Notes under the pieces: generated by a model | Database searches by the model: none | The model's input: only the letters and a program-made list of their open reading frames with translations | Told to the model about the DNA's origin: nothing | Shown: positions 11,201 to 23,208 of the stretch, in pieces | Numbering within the stretch: the stretch's first letter is position 1 | Layout of the letters: each line of letters begins with the position of its first letter | Made by a program: the position numbers and the translations under genes | From: Acanthochlamys bracteata | Taxonomy: Eukaryota; Streptophyta; Magnoliopsida; Pandanales; Velloziaceae | DNA: 64,000 nucleotides | Assembly (NCBI GenBank): GCA_019914995.1 | Contig: CM034133.1 | Location: 1,116,001 to 1,180,000, forward strand | Direction: 5' to 3'

Positions 11201-14200
11201 CCTGAATGCATTCAAAACATTGGTTCTCTGGAGTGAGGGAGATTTTGCCATCTCAGGAGAAGAGGATTCTTGAAAACTATGACTTGCAGAAGAATCTTTT
11301 TCAATCTGAAAAGTAGCCAACTCTCGAGAATGTCGAATAGGTGTCCTAAAAAGAGGAGATATTAAGCTTGTTATGCATTAATAATAACACATCCCACAAT
11401 AAATGGAAAAGAAAGAAACACCAAGAAAGTCATATCGACATTTTCTTGGGCTTCCTCGACAGAACATCAAGTGAAAAATATATTGTGTGAATACTGTTCA
11501 AACATACCTCTTAGGAAGTTTAGCAGCTTCCTCGCATCTAAGCAGTTCTGCATAAAGACCATCCAATGTCAGCAATTCATCATGAGTTCCCATTTCAACA
11601 AGTTGTCCCTCCTCCATGACAGCTATGTAATCAGCATTCTTTATAAGGCTAAGTCTACGAGCTATTATTATAGTCGACCGCCCCAACATAAGGATATCCA
11701 ATGCTTCTTGGACGGCCTTCTCCGCCTCAAAGTCTAAGCCACCTGTCACCTCATCTAGTAAAAGGATTGATGGATTTGAAAGAACTGCCCGTGCAATTGA
11801 AAGCTTTAATTTTTGCTCTTCTGTCAAAGCTAAACCAGCTCTGCCAACCTGAAATGAGTTGTTTAAGAATTGTTGGCAAAGATAAAGAGAAAGGAACCAA
11901 GACAAGAAGTCAAAAGCAACAGATATACTACCTGTGTATCATATCCACTTTCCAGTGAGCTAATAAATGTATGTGCATGTGCAGTCTTTGCAGCCTCTTC
12001 AATCTGATCGTGTGTAGCAAATCTCCCGTAAGCAATATTATCCCTAATGCTCAAGCTTAGCAGTGCAGGTTCTTGTGTAACCAAACCAATCTGACTTCTT
12101 AACCATTCGAGCTTCAAATTCTTAATGTTCTCTCCATCCAAAAGCACTTCCCCTACAGCATGGAACATAAAAGAAATTAAACTCTCTAATTTGTATGCAA
12201 ATCAAACCATACCAGCAAGTAGGAAGCTCATATCAGATGTCATTTTGAGAAACTTCAGATAAACATTACCCATGGTAGGATCATAGAAACGCTCCATGAG
12301 AGGGATTATGCTACTTTTTCCAGAACCATTCCTGCCAACGAGTGCCACGGTTTTCCTTGCAGGAACCGTAAGGAAGAAGCCACTTAAAATTGGAATTTCA
12401 GGACGAGAGAGGTAGCTAAAGTATACATTTCGGAATTCAATATTTCCTTGCACTGAAGCTAATGTATTGCCATCCTGGTTGACAGATGACGTTGAACGGC
12501 TTATCATCTCATACAGTCTATAAGCGGCAATTCTCCCTTGTTCAAATGAATAAAAGTTTGTAGCTGCTTGATTCAACCCACTGCATTACGAAAAATAAAG
12601 TAAGAAACAGTACAATATGAAAATTCATCTCCACAAGTAAATGCTTACAGGCCACTCAAGATTACAGCAAATAGAGCAGTAACTATCTCTCCACCATTAG
12701 CTTTTCCATGAGAAACTAGGAACCTTCCAACCCAAAGTTGTAAGGCACAGGAACATATTGCCAGTCCATATGTAAATCCCAGTCCAAGACCTTGAACAAG
12801 ACTGATCAGTATACCATAACGCAATGTTGCTTGTAGTGATGTGGCGTAAGAGTACTTTGCCAAAGTTTCATTTGTGAAGGCATACAATGTTCGAATGTAA
12901 GATATAGCCTACAAAAACAACAAATGATCACCAATCACACTACCAAGTAGCCAATATATTAAATTTGTCAACAAAAAAAAAACTTCTTTAAAAGGACTAC
13001 ATTTTCTGCAATATTACAAAGGTTAATGATTTATACTCGCATGGAAGCAGCTACCTAATTCATACCCTTTCTTTCTAAAAATGAAGGATGAATCAGTTCC
13101 CGCTGGAAGTAATGTGGTTTTCCCTAGTCTCAACTTGAAAGCAGGCAACCATTTAAGTTCATTGGACAAACATTACATCAGGAAGAAACTTTTGATACTT
13201 GTTATCTTCCTAGGGATTGCATGTACTCTTAAAACATACCACACTGTATCACATTTTCCAAACTTGTGTCATGATGCTGCAGCAATAAAATAACAAACTC
13301 TAATGCTTATCGCAGGAACCATATGTCACTGAAATTGTGAAGTTGGTGTTTTCTACAAATTAACTAAGAGTGCAAAACAAGGAGGCTTATTGAAGAACCT
13401 GTTCAGCTACGCTTGCAGCTTCAGCATATGCATCTTGAATATTCTCGGCGAGCCTATGAAGGAATATATTAGATATGCCTCCTGCAGCAACAATGAAAGG
13501 GCCTGTGGCTAGCGTTAAAAGAGCAATTTGCCAACAGTTTACAAGTCCGATGACAAGGCCACTAAAGAATGTGGCCATATTGTGTATATAGTTCCCAACC
13601 TGTATTGACAGCATGTCAAATTAAATGAAGCAGTACGCATGACGAAATGACAGCTGCAACACTAAAAAAAAGAATATATTTAAGTGTGGCATATATAAAG
13701 TGATTAAGAGAGGCCTACTTTTTCACTGAGAGCAGATTGAATGAGTAGGACATCACTCAAAACTTGACTGACAATATCTCCATTGTTCCCATAAGTATCA
13801 AAAAAGCTCATGTCTTGGTTTAACAACACCTGGACATACTTGGACCTAATAACTGCAGTCTGCCTCTCTCCTGTTATAATCCAGCATGAAACCTCTGGGC
13901 CATAATTAAAAGGATGTCATGTGACAGGTACATTTTACACGACGAAGAGAATTACATACAAAAATATTGCTTACCTATCCATCCAGCAGCAAAAACAGCA
14001 GCAGCTATATACACAATGTAAAGGGCATGCTGCAAAAAGCAATCTAATTTTGTCAAAACATATATCAGCCCAACAAAACTGCACATAAGACATAAGCTAG
14101 CAGGTATCACAGCACATCAACAGATTTCTGAGTTGTATGTAAAGTTCAAAAAAGTATATATCATTGTGCATATACCAAAGAACCCTTGCATTTATAATCA

Positions 14201-15279
14201 CGACCTTGACTATTATTACCTTAAGCAACGTAGTGAATCTATAGGTCCATTTTCTCTATTTTGAGCATGATTGAGTTTTAGCATTAGTCTTTCCCAATGA
14301 GGTTGTCTGAAAAAATGTAAACAACAAGCTAAACCATTCTCAAAACTGAATGTGTGACCAACAATGCAAATGGGAAAGCTATTCTTTTGAATGGTACACT
14401 ACTCCTACAGAAGCTAAATGAAACTAACGTCTGTTGATAAAGGTGCCATACTTTTGAAAAGTAAAAAGCTATTTGATAGAAAACTGATATGCTATAAGCA
14501 GCAAACTAAGGAATGCAATACTCTATTAACTTCTCATAGTCTCTATTACCTACAAAGTATACTGATATGATAACCAATACATCATTTAAAATTTGGGATG
14601 GACGCTACCAGGTTGGATGTGTAGGATTATAAAGTCAGAAAGAAAGGGGGAAGAAGGCTCACTCTACAAAATTTACTGATTATACAGGCATCACCCATCA
14701 CCCAAAAAAAAAAAAAAAAAACAAGCAATTCCTGCAAGTAGTAGAAGCATCCGAGTAAAAGTTACTGTGAATAGACAGCAATTCCTGCAGTCCACTCCCA
14801 TGTCCTCTAAATAGACACCAATCTCAAGGGGAATGAACTGAAAACACTAAATTTTTTACATCAAAATAAGAAAAGTTGTTTTTATCGTAACTGACCTTTT
14901 TAAACTCACGGAACAGCTCCTCGGACATGAGATCAGCTCGAGCTTCCCTGGAATTCAATAAATTGATAACTTTACCAAAGAAATGCAAGTAAATAACCAA
15001 CGCAGTCCCGTGCGCAGCAGCTGCTACTGCTCCAACAGTCATAAGCGCCCAATCAACACCATCAGCGCAAGCAAACAACCTAGAAAACGGAACAGTTCCG
15101 GGCGGAGGCTCAATCTCTTCCTCCTCTCCTTCGGTAGCAATCCCGCTCCCAACCGGATCAGGCTCCATAGCCATTTCCTGAAACGGCGAAGGCGATTCCG
15201 GCGGCTCTGATACCTCTGAAACCGGCGTCAGCGCCTGCATATGCGGCGAAGACCAACCGAACAACCCTCTCGGCACCAT
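8265..15279 (-). CDS. ABCB20: Full-size ABC transporter, ABCB6/ABCB20 type
   Basis: Membrane exporter of the plant P-glycoprotein class; Arabidopsis ABCB6/20 relatives are linked to auxin transport. Eleven minus-strand exons: 15279-14896, 14029-13975, 13894-13719, 13599-13399, 12908-12649, 12580-12270, 12152-11932, 11848-11508, 11345-10555, 10444-10203 and 9494-8265. All phases close, giving 1403 residues, against about 1400 for the Arabidopsis proteins. The N-terminus (RGLFGWSSPHMQ, then PLTPVSEVSEPPESPSP-like) is diagnostic. Order: TMD1, NBD1 (Walker A GRNGSGKS 441-448), a long Ser/Pro linker, TMD2, NBD2 (Walker A GVSGSGKS about 1189-1196, His in IAHR at 1350). NBD1 has LTEEQ instead of LSGGQ and Arg600 where the H-loop His is expected; NBD2 has LTPGQ. 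As I recall the family, these oddities are shared by orthologues. A telo-box lies in the 5' UTR; intron 10 holds a MITE-like insertion and a SINE-like tail. ABCB6 and ABCB20 cannot be separated here. Confidence 0.95.
9650..9870 (+). mobile_element. MITE-like AT-rich element copy in ABCB intron 10
   Basis: Begins GGGTGCGTTTGGTAGTGCAT and continues with the family core (TTTTTCAATACATATTTTATAA, TTTTACGTAATGAGATC, then a GAAGTAAAAAAAATAG run). It closely matches the copy at 24983-25255 over the core. The 3' CCAAACGC end is not visible, so this copy is probably truncated. Non-coding. Confidence 0.7.
9998..10055 (-). mobile_element. Possible Au-SINE-like 3' tail
   Basis: On the minus strand the sequence reads AAGTGGGATAATGGCTTAG followed by TTG-rich repeats. 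This resembles the 3' end of plant Au SINEs (GTGGGATAAGGC then TTG repeats). Only the tail is recognised; no 5' pol III boxes were found. Confidence 0.4.
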
Positions 15280-15317
15280 CTTTTCTTACCCTTTTCTTAC
15301 CCCCTTCTCTACAAAGA

Positions 15318-15327
15318 AAACCCTAAA
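15318..15327 (+). promoter_or_regulatory. Telo-box upstream of the ABCB start
   Basis: AAACCCTAAA, the plant telo-box, about 40 bases upstream of the ABCB start codon at 15279 and probably in its 5' UTR or core promoter. Motif assignment only. Confidence 0.5.
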
Positions 15328-15902
15328 CGCTACTCTCCATCTCAGTTCCGGCCAGCAGATCTACGTTTAATCCAGCTCCAATTCTCTCTAGTCTTCAACT
15401 GTCGTTAGCTCCGGCGGTTGAATTCCGTTGTCAGCAGTGCGTGCTGGTTGAAATTTCAACTTTGTTTAAAGAAATTATCGTGGAATGGCGGGCGGGTGGA
15501 AGTAGTGATTCCTCGACCCGGTCAAAACGAACGGGAGAGAGAAAGAAAGAAAGAAAAGCCTAGGAAGAAAATATTAAAATAAAAGTTTAAACTTTTTATA
15601 TTTTTCCTTGTATCGTATCTGCGACGCAATTTGTCGAACAGGTCGCGGGCAGTGCTGCTGCAGCGAAGAAGATGTTTTCCGTTCAGGCAGGAAAGGACGA
15701 GAACGAGGAAAAGGGCCATGAGTAGAGAACGCGAAACATTTGACTCGTGTGGGACCGACCAGTTGCAGCCATCATTGCTGCAGCGGTGCGCCCAACGAGC
15801 GCTTATCGGGACTCTCCTTTAGTCATCCCATCAGACATCAAACCAGTTACTGGACGGTTGAGATGTGGACGGTGTAGGAACGGTTCGAGGGATGACCGAA
15901 AG

Positions 15903-16135
15903 GCCCGTTTGGCAAAAAAATTTTAAAAGCTGATTTCTAATTTTTTAATTTATATTTTTAAATATATTTTTATAAATATTTAAAAAGTTTATTTAAATAT
16001 TTAAAAAATATAAAAAACTTTACGTAATAAAATTATTTATTATTTAATTTATAATTTTAAAAAAATAAAAAGCTTTTTAAAAATAAAAATAATTTTTTAA
16101 CAAAATTTATTTTAAAAACATTCTAAAATACCCTT
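15903..16135 (+). mobile_element. MITE-like AT-rich element copy
   Basis: Starts CCCGTTTGGC and carries the family core, with TATAAATATTTAAAAAGTTTATTTAAATATTT-like sequence and TTTACGTAATAAAATTATTTATTA. The right end is not sharply defined. First element of the pile-up between the ABCB and PNSL1 genes. Confidence 0.6.
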
Positions 16136-16394
16136 AAAAGGGAGATACAAAGCTGTGTTTGGGGTGGACCATCACGCCGGCGGGGGGGTGGGGCTTGGCA
16201 TTTGGTGCAGCGCACCTGATGGACGAGCCAGGTCACGAACAGAGTGTAGAATCAAGAATTCGGAGTGGATGTTGTGTTAGCTGGATTTATTAATTCAATG
16301 TCTTTTCCGAATAGGCCTCTAATATTTATGTTTTGTGAGTTTAGTACTTTTATTTCTATGTTCCAAATAAATAAGATATAATTTGAAAATTTCT

Positions 16395-17100
16395 CATTTA
16401 TTTGGTCAGGGCGCATTTTGGCAAAGTGTTTCCAAAAATTATTTATCAATTTCACATTTTTTAATAACTGTTTATAATATTTTATAAAATTTATTTAGAA
16501 ATTTAAAAATATAAAAAGTTTATATAATAAAATTTTGTTACTATTTTTTTTATAATTTAAAAAAAAAAGTAAAATAGAATTATTTTTTAAAATAAAATAA
16601 AAACACTTTTTATTTTAGAAATATATTTTTTATATGCATATGAGAGCGTTTGAAAGTACTTATGAGATGAAATTTTTATAGAAGATATTTTTAATTTTTT
16701 AAAAATAAGCTCTATTTTTTTATTTTTAAAAAAATAATAATAATATACAATAAAAAGATCTCATTACATAGAAATTTTTTACACTTTTAAAATTTTTAAA
16801 TAAACTTTTTAGATACTTATAAAATATATATTAAAAATATAAATTAAAAAATTAAAAATTTTGTTAGAAAAATGTAATCCCAAATAGAGTTTTGGCGTTA
16901 CTACGTTTACGACGTTTTATTTTATTTCATATAATAAATTTCAGTAAATTTTTTATATTGTTCTATAAAATTTATTTAAATATAGAAAGTTATCATCGTA
17001 AAATTTTATTATTATTTATTTTATTTTTTAAATAAAAAAATTTGTTTTAAAAAGTTTTATTTTATAAATATTTTCAAATACTCTCTAAAAATCAAACTCA
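16395..17100. mobile_element. Run of degenerate MITE-like copies
   Basis: At least two to three diverged copies in mixed orientation. One begins near 16395 (TTTTGGCAAAGTG); one in reverse orientation begins near 16640 (GAGCGTTTGAAAGTACTTATGA) and ends near 16895 (AATCCCAAATAGAG); a third follows to about 17100. Each has the AT-rich core and the TATATAATAAAATTTT segment or its complement. Borders are approximate. Confidence 0.5.
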
Positions 17101-17719
17101 TTTATTAAAATTTTCAAATAAATTTGAAAATTTGTTTTAAATTAAACACTTGTTACATGTTAGCCATCTGATGTGATGTATAATATGAAAAATCAACTGG
17201 GAGCAAAACTTGATTGTTTATAAATAACATGCTTTCCTGACTTGACTTTACTAACAACTTTTGACCTTCACAAAACTTTCTAATAAAACTTAAAGAACAA
17301 CTCTGACAATTTTTAAATTGAAGTACAAGGTAAAAGTCGATAATTAATTATTTTAATGTCCGTAATTTTATTTTTATAGTCAAATTTAAACTTTTAAATA
17401 ATTAATACATTTTATTTATAAAAAATTTGAAAATTTAATTTTATATGCAAATTTTAATTCTAATTTTTTTATTTACATATGTAATAAATTTCTATCTTTC
17501 AATTTTAGCTTATTTTTAAAATTATTAGAACACAAAAATTAAATTCTATTTTTAACTTATTTTTAAAAAATATTTTTATTTTTATTTTTATTTTGGCCAT
17601 ACTCAGTTACCATTTGAAACACGCTCTGATGCGCGATGTGAAATCTGCTGTTATATTTTTATCAAGCAATACGAACGAACAATCCTCTCTGATTGCAATC
17701 TAAGCACTAATGAAAGACA

Positions 17720-17945
17720 TGTGCTAATTTAAGAGATATTTAAAAGTACTTATAAAAATATTTTTAAAAAGAATTTTCTTTATTTTTATTTCAGAAATAA
17801 TTTTTTTATTTAAAAAAAAATAATAAGTAATAATAAGTAAAAAACTTTTTCATTTTTTAAAATTTTGAATAAATTTATTAAAAAATATAAAATATAAAGT
17901 TGGAAAGCACTTTTGTAAAACACTCGTCCAAACATACCTTAAGTT
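17720..17945 (-). mobile_element. MITE-like AT-rich element copy, reverse orientation
   Basis: Left part reads AAAGTACTTATAAAAATATT and the right end reads GTCCAAACATACC, the complement of the GTTTGG start seen in other copies. The core is diverged. Confidence 0.5.
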
Positions 17946-18067
17946 GTGTGTTTTAAATAAAATTGAGTTTAATAAAAATTAAATTAAAAAAAATATGGTG
18001 AGATCCAAGTAAATTAAAATATAAAAAATTTGAATTTAAATTTGAAAAAAAAAGTGAATTCCAATAC

Positions 18068-18315
18068 AATGCGTTTGGCTTTTCATTTTTCAAAGAAATT
18101 TTTTAATTTTTATTTCATATTTTTCAATATATATTTTTATAAATATTAAAAAAATTTATATAAAAATTTAAAAAATATAAAAAAATTTGAAAAATTCTAC
18201 GTTACATATCATTATTTTTTTTTTAAATAAATAAAATTTATTTTTTAAAAAATTAAAATATTTTTTATTTCAAAAAAATTTAATTTTATAAACAATCTCA
18301 AACAAACGCTAAAAC
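18068..18315 (+). mobile_element. MITE-like AT-rich element copy with both ends
   Basis: Begins ATGCGTTTGGCTTTTCATTT and ends AATCTCAAACAAACGC, so both GCGTTTGG-like termini are visible in inverted orientation. The core includes TTTCAATATATATTTTTATA and TACGTTACATATCATTA. Lies about 260 bases upstream of the PNSL1 start codon. Confidence 0.65.
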
Positions 18316-18577
18316 ATATCCTAATAGTTTCTGATTTATACTGTTTCTGGTTTGCAATCGAGTACAATGGAGCGGGCCAGGCCCAACGCTTGGATTAGGC
18401 CTAGTCTAAAAAAGAAATTAGCCCTTAAAAAGTGGAATATCCCGAAAAATCGAACGGTCATAAACTTACAGAGCAGATAAGGCAATCTTCATTTTCTTCA
18501 ATTCCATGTTCCCTCCCAAACGAGCAAGATAACAATTGATCACAAGAAATAGTAGCTTCACTTTGTTTGAAAGATCA

Positions 18578-20924
18578 ATGGCGTCTCTGCATAGCTCGCC
18601 GTCGCTACACAGAACTCTGTTTATCAATGGGTCTTCGAACCAGGTAGACTCTTCAATCCTTTATCATATTCTTCATTTCGATTTCTTATTCGATTTGGTT
18701 TTTTTTATTGGTTTCAGGAAGAGGGAGGTTGGTTACCGGTTCAAAAATCAAAAAGAAGAGTTGCATTTAGAGTCAAGGCTGAGGCATATCAATCTCAACC
18801 CCAAGGTAATGTTAGTTAGCTTGTTAATAGAATTCAATGCAACCGATGATCAATATCATGGGAAGAAATGCTGCAATGCTGCATATAACGTTGTTCAGAT
18901 TGCTACAGGAATTCGTTAGTCTGCCGGCATTATAATTTTTGGTAGGATTTCGGTTAGAACATTTTCAGACTTCTTAGGTTTAGTCTAGTCCTAGCATTAC
19001 TCATGGAGTTAAGAAAATTAGACAGCAACCTGCTAAGGAATCTTCACCTCTTAACAATCAAATTTTTAGCAAACTCAAGAGCAATCGGTGATATTACTTT
19101 CTTTTTTTTAATAAATAGTTGTTTGATTTAATTAAGTTTATGGTTTAATAAACCGCAATTGAAGATTGTACTTGACATGATGGTACAAGTTATACAGCCC
19201 TCATACAGGCAGAACATCGAAATGAGGTGTAGGTAGTCCATGTTGTTTTTTTTTATCTGTTTAAAGTCCTTTAAGCATAAAATTATCAACTGTGTTAAAG
19301 CAAATGAGCAATCAGCTTTTCATATTCTAGTAGCTCTGCAGTTATCAGTGTCTGTAACATGCATGAAGCCCTCTACTATCTAATATCTAGCTATGATCTG
19401 ATTTTTATTGGTACGAGTTAAATATGAGAAAGTAATGAATGATTTCTTTGATGGAATATTAGACAGTCATCCATTTTGTATTCTGTTGGTTATGAGTCTA
19501 GGAACACAAGAATATGGTTCATATATCGTAATTGTTTACAGATTCTCCTGGGAGACGCCAAGCCCTCATTTTAGGAACAGCTGTTACTTCTTTATCATTT
19601 TGCAATGCTCAACCTGCATCATGTGAGTGCTAATATCTTAAATACAATGTGCGTCTTTCTGTAAGAAAGCTTAGCCCATTCTCTATATAAAGTTGCATTG
19701 AAGGTCCTGGCTGCTGACTTTGCAGCGATTGGTTCCTTGACTAATGGATATCTTAAAAGAATCCACTTAATGTGGCTCAGTTGCAGCGGAGGTGAAGAAG
19801 GGATTTCAAAGCGTGCTAGATAAGAAGGATGGATATTCATTTCTATACCCATTTGGATGGCAGGTACAACTATTTTGCTTTCATTAATGCTTTCCAGTAA
19901 CAGAAGCTCTATCATCTGAAAATCATGACCAATTTTATCGGAGGTTCTTGGATTCTAAGCATGACTACACTACTTATTGTATTCTGACTCAGGAAGTTGT
20001 TATCCAAGGGCAAGACAAGGTGTATAAAGATGTCATAGAACCTTTGGAAAGTGTTAGTGTTAACATGATACCAACTGGCAAGCAAGATATCAAAGAACTG
20101 GGATCTCCACAGGAGGTATGCTTTAAAGATACACTGTTAGTTTGTCTGTTTGACTTGGTGACACATTAATCATTGGAAGCTATAAAATCGCACCCCACAA
20201 TCACTACACAATCTTACTTTTGGTTATATCTTAGACAATGTGTTGACTGACAGCAGCTATTTGATTTAGGTCTCTGAGACCCTGATAAAGAAGGTTTTGG
20301 CTCCACCTTCCCAAAAAACAAAGCTAGTCCAAGCAGCAGAGGTAAGCATTTCCATCATTTGTTGAAAGAAAAGCAGTTAATGAGTTTTTTTGAAGGCATC
20401 TCTCTCCTCGTCTCTTTTCCAGTTATCACAAACCGTATACATCCTCTGTCTTAGTCAAGATCAATAGTGACATTTTCTAAGTACACAATCTCTTTTATGT
20501 AGAAAGTACAATCGCATTATTAGAATTTGGGTTGATTCCTACCTCTTTTATGTAGTAACTGAAATCAGATTAAATTTGTTCTGTCAGCATGATGTTGACG
20601 GGAAAACTTACTACACTTTCGAGTTCGTTGCTCAAGCTCCTAACTTCACCAGGCATGCCCTGGGCACAGTCTCCATTGGAAACGGTAATGGACATTGCCT
20701 GGCTCTCTTAAGCTGATTGCGTGAATGCAATATATAATTGCTTTGGTTTGGTTTTTGGATACTTGACGAAATCAAAATAGCTTGCCTCTCTGATCTGAAG
20801 TTTTGTGCCAGGTAAATTTTATACTCTCACAACAGGAGCCAACGAACGTAGATGGGATAAAGTGAAGGACAAATTAGAAGCCGTTATAGAGTCCTTCAAA
20901 ATCTTCACTCCTACTACCATGTGA
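18578..20924 (+). CDS. PNSL1: PsbP-like thylakoid lumen protein, NDH subunit PNSL1 (PPL2)
   Basis: Lumenal subunit of subcomplex L of the chloroplast NADH dehydrogenase-like complex, which runs cyclic electron flow around photosystem I. Eight exons: 18578-18643, 18718-18805, 19542-19622, 19787-19863, 19993-20115, 20270-20341, 20588-20684 and 20812-20924; phases close to 238 residues. Residues 1-50 are a Ser/basic stromal transit peptide. Arg56-Arg57 followed by QALILGTAVTSLSF and NAQPAS is a twin-arginine-type lumen signal. The PsbP domain runs from about 78 to the end, with DGYSFLYPFGWQEVVIQGQD, EHDVDGKTYYTFEF and TLTTGANERRWDKVKD. RHALGTVSIGNGKFYTL is closer to PPL2 than to PPL1. An in-frame ATG at 18536 is possible, but the start at 18578 gives the better transit peptide. 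Neighbouring ABCB6-type gene matches the Arabidopsis order. Confidence 0.92.
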
Positions 20925-21229
20925 TCAGCTATCGGTATTCCATTGTTTTTCACATTTTTGTCGCCTATGCGTTCTAACTTATCATTTTAATTGTTCATAG
21001 CTATGCAACCTGAGAAGGTTTTGGTTTCGTAATATGTTCTGTTTTCAATGTTTTCCTGTCAAATGTTCTGTGTATTTCTATTAATATATGCACAGTGCAG
21101 GAGAACTAAAAGTGGTTTGAAAAGTTAAATTCCTTTATAGGTTATGCTCATTATTCATAAAAACAAGGAATGAAAATAAGAGCTCCCTTCACCGTATGGA
21201 ATTCTTTCTGTTTCTCAATGTCAGACTAT
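20925..21229. other. 3' flank of PNSL1, no gene seen
   Basis: AT-rich sequence that should hold the PNSL1 3' UTR. No other feature is supported. Confidence 0.5.
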
Positions 21230-22140
21230 TTAGAGATTTCTTTTTGAGCTTATAAACATTGGGCCTCTCCTTTTTATTGCCACGTGAAAATTAAGTACAG
21301 GTACTTCTGGTACTTTGCACTTTGCAGCAGAAATTGCAGCCTCCATGAGAATCTGCAGAATTTTTTTAACTGCGCCATCTCCATCGAGTAAAGTCTTCAT
21401 CTTAGAAAAACCTTTCACAATCATGGCGCAGTCACTCTGGTGATTACAGTTATTGTTCTTGATTCCTCAAGCTTCCAGAAACAATATTCGGCATGGCAGA
21501 TCCGTGGTCCATCCAGAACTTCTTCGTTATCGACTTGTAATTCCTCTCTCAGCTGCTCTTCAGCGCTTGATCGATATCCTTGTGAGTATGAAGTTGATAA
21601 CCTCTCAGGCTCCAGTTCCTTCTCGACCCAAACCCTTCTTGAGAATTTCAATCGAACATCTTCAGGAAATCAGTGTTGGCTCCACATTTTCAACTTCTTC
21701 ACAAAGGAAACGTTATCTGCAAGTATTCCTCATGCTATCTTATGCATCTTTCTGTTTACATTGAATGAAATCACCCTTTCCTTCGATGGCTCCACACTTA
21801 CCTCACTGAGCAACAATCCGAGCGCTATAGAGACGTCCAATGAAGTCCAGTCATTCTCAGAGAAACATCACTGACCGTGATGCAGTTCTTGAGCTTTCCT
21901 TTCTCTAGCGGATCACTGGCTACCGTCATTCGTTGCAGTTCTAGCATCTCGTTGTTTTGGCACGAGCAACAATCTTATGCGGTAGCAAGGGCCAGGGTTG
22001 ATCTTGCCCTTTCCGCCTTTGATCGTCTCCTTCTTCCTCGTCTTGAGGAACTTCTTGAATCGCTCCTTGTCATGCTTCATGAACAATTTCTGTATTTCTT
22101 CATGGCGACAGAAGCAACACGGTCGTACGGCGGTCGACAT
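21230..22140 (-). pseudogene. Broken protein-coding remnant of unknown family
   Basis: On the minus strand, coding-like sequence is spread over shifting frames with internal stops. From 22140 one frame reads HDKERFKKFLKTRKKETIKG; further on another reads SDPLEKGKLKNCITVSDVSL; a third reads SLDVSIALGLLLSEVSVEPS, has stops near 21690 and 21660, and then reads on as PEDVRLKFSRRVWVEKELEP, EVLDGPRICHAEYCFWKLEE and ESRTITVITRVTAP before a stop at about 21421. A last frame (21424-21230) reads VKKILQILMEAAISAAKCKV. The charged, helix-like composition and regular wording look like a real protein, but I recognise no family. No clean splice sites rescue the frame, so a decayed gene is the best reading. 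Confidence 0.45.
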
Positions 22141-23208
22141 TCATTACGTAGTACTAATATGCTCAATAGACGCTAAGCAATTAGTGACTCTCTCACTAAC
22201 AACAATATACTGCACACTCGTTTGTCGATTCACACAAATACTCTTATTGTTCTTTGCAAAATTCACATCCAAAAAATTGCTACAATAATCAATAATGGTT
22301 TGGATGTGTTTTACATAATATAAAGTGCAGAAATAAACTTCTTTATCCACGAGGTTTACGAAGATACCTCCAAGCATCCATAAATTCGGTTCCATGGTAG
22401 AAGTAATAATAACTATCTGCTTTCAACTTCTCATGAAACTCCTCCAATAGCAATCAAGATAAATACCTTTAAACTACCTTGACAACAAGCGTAGTCTGCA
22501 TCTAAATAACCGATCACATCAAGGCGAACGGCGTGATGGAAATTGAAACAAGAAGATTCTATAGCTGTGACATGGTGGTCAATAATGGAGAGATTGAAGG
22601 GATCTAGCAATAGCTCTCGTAGGGTTTAACGAGAAGAGACACTTGATGTCTCTTTCTTCGGAAGAACGACGAGCTTTATGATGAAGAAGATGAATCAGTC
22701 ACCGTTGATTTTCTTAATCAACATTGACGGCTCCGATTTGCTTTGTTATTATTGTTATTGATTTAATTCGAAACTCTTGACTATGCTTTTACTTAAGTAA
22801 AAGTCCATTGCGAATCAATTGGGCTTATTCCAATGGGCCAATCTGCTTGTTAGTTTGCTGCTTACTGCTGTCTGCAATCTTAGCTTCAGCGTCGTCTTCT
22901 TACGTTCTTCTCGATTCTGCTCCTAGGAGTCTTGCCGGCTGGTTGAAGTACTAGAACAGGTTCCGCAGTTATCCTGAAACTTTTGTTTAGTTTCAACTGT
23001 TGACTATTTGATGCACTGGAATTTGTGTATCTATAGGTTCTGATCCTTTTCAATTTTTGTGTTAATATTGACTGCAAGATGTTTGTGAAAATGACTGAGT
23101 GGGTATCATGTCCTTTTCTTCTGTTGTAACTGTAATGTGAGTTCTTTAAAACTTTGTTTTTTCTTATCAGCAAATTTTGATTGTATCCTTGTTAACAGAA
23201 ATTCGGAT
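22141..23208. other. Intergenic and 5' region of the IMP2-like gene
   Basis: No gene recognised. 22880-23208 probably holds the promoter and a spliced 5' UTR of the protease gene: TTATCAG at 23164-23170 and GTTAACAG at 23191-23198 could be acceptors just ahead of the ATG. Confidence 0.4.

Noticed and set aside
15903-18315. LTR retrotransposon between ABCB and PNSL1
   Set aside because: No gag-pol wording, primer-binding site or long direct repeats. The block is explained by short AT-rich element copies.
21440-21874. 144-codon plus-strand frame
   Set aside because: Ser-rich shadow of the minus-strand coding remnant, whose wording is far more protein-like.
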